Part shown: in pieces, positions 63,699 to 64,000 of the stretch
Layout: each line of letters opens with the position of its first letter
Position numbering within the stretch: the first letter of the stretch is position 1
Origin: Acetobacterium woodii DSM 1030
Lineage (GTDB): Bacteria; Bacillota; Clostridia; Eubacteriales; Eubacteriaceae
DNA length: 64,000 nt
Direction: 5' to 3'
Assembly: GCF_000247605.1 (NCBI RefSeq)
Contig: NC_016894.1
Span: 2,903,732 to 2,967,731, forward strand
Position numbers and translations under genes: made by a program
Notes under the pieces: model-generated
Databases searched by the model: none
Told to the model about the DNA's origin: nothing
Seen by the model: only the letters and a program-made list of their open reading frames with translations

Positions 63699-64000
63699 TT
63701 AAAAGAATCCCATAGGATCGACAAAGTCTCCCCCGGAAATAACCCCAAAATGTAAATGTGGGCCGGTTGAATTACCGGTTGAACCAACTAACCCAACAAC
63801 ATCACCCTGATTAACTGTTTGGCCGGCTGATACATCAATTTCACTTAAATGACCATAATAAACCTGCATGCCATTACCCAAATTAATTACGACACAATTA
63901 CCGTAACCACCATTCCAACCAGCTGAAATTACTGAAGCATTGCCCATTGCCCGAACCGGCGTACCTGTTGAAGCGCCGATATCGACCCCTTCATGATATC
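63699..64000 (-). CDS. M23-family metallopeptidase, partial
   Basis: Only the C-terminal 99 residues are in the window; the gene continues past 64000. It reads HEGVDIGASTGTPVRA, then GHLSEIDVSAGQTV and GPHLHFGV, which are the zinc-binding H-x3-D and HLHFG motifs of LytM/M23 endopeptidases that cut peptidoglycan crosslinks or activate amidases. A Met at 63947 is not the start, because the reading frame and motif continue upstream of it. Likely in one unit with the S41 peptidase gene. Confidence 0.92.
   Translation of the reverse strand, partial: YHEGVDIGASTGTPVRAMGNASVISAGWNGGYGNCVVINLGNGMQVYYGHLSEIDVSAGQTVNQGDVVGLVGSTGNSTGPHLHFGVISGGDFVDPMGFF

Noticed and set aside
63699-63947. A complete 82-residue protein starting at 63947
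   Set aside because: The frame continues upstream to the window edge with the M23 motif HEGVDIGAS, so the gene is partial.

Overview
The window looks like chromosomal DNA from a motile, anaerobic, AT-rich Gram-positive of the Clostridia/Eubacteriales. An Acetobacterium-like acetogen is my best guess. This rests on several things seen here: a Firmicutes-type fla/che operon with cheC, cheD, fliY and a DUF6470-type gene; a T-box-controlled single-chain glycyl-tRNA synthetase; hprK; a polyferredoxin; feoA/feoB with a FeoB-associated Cys-rich protein; and GGAGG ribosome sites throughout. The genus is an inference. Nearly all genes lie on the minus strand. The exceptions are glyS, one small unknown gene and cspA.

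Region 1 (1-15.2 kb) is a surface or flagellar glycan island. The left part (1-3996) holds a CDP-hexose branch (rfbF and a partial rfbH), a TPR-GT2 glycosyltransferase and a radical SAM/SPASM protein behind their own putative promoter. The right part (4454-15130) is a tightly packed ten-gene operon for a nonulosonic (legionaminic/sialic-like) acid: a CBS-nucleotidyltransferase, a LegB-like dehydratase, a divergent PLP enzyme, a FemAB-like protein, a GNAT, NeuB/LegI, NeuC/LegG, a CMP-sugar synthetase with an unusual extra C-terminal domain, a Maf-type flagellin glycosyltransferase and an unknown helical protein as the first gene. A sigma-D-like promoter precedes it, matching those before flagellin and flgM, so the glycan operon probably belongs to the late flagellar regulon.

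Region 2 (15.3-42.5 kb) is flagella and chemotaxis. Late genes come first: flagellin, DUF6470, flgL, flgK, flgN and flgM. A cheW-cheB unit follows. Then comes a long operon read from fliK at 42274 down to cheD at 23257: fliK, flgD, a TIGR02530-type gene, flgE, flbD, motA, motB, fliM, fliY, cheY, fliO, P, Q, R, flhB, flhA, sigma-D, two flgG/flgF-like rod genes, fapA, cheC and cheD. The early basal-body genes (flgB, flgC, fliE-fliJ), fliL, flhF/flhG, fliW/csrA, fliD/fliS and cheA are not in the window.

Region 3 (42.8-64 kb) is housekeeping: a Na/Pi cotransporter, T-box/glyS, a polyferredoxin, prfA, a degV-PHP-hprK-uvrC run, cspA with an elaborate leader, feoA/feoB, uvrA, uvrB, a ctp-type S41 protease and the start of an M23 peptidase gene. 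Intergenic regions hold several perfect inverted repeats (mostly terminators) and two structured elements without a clear function, at 48512-48682 and 57115-57249.
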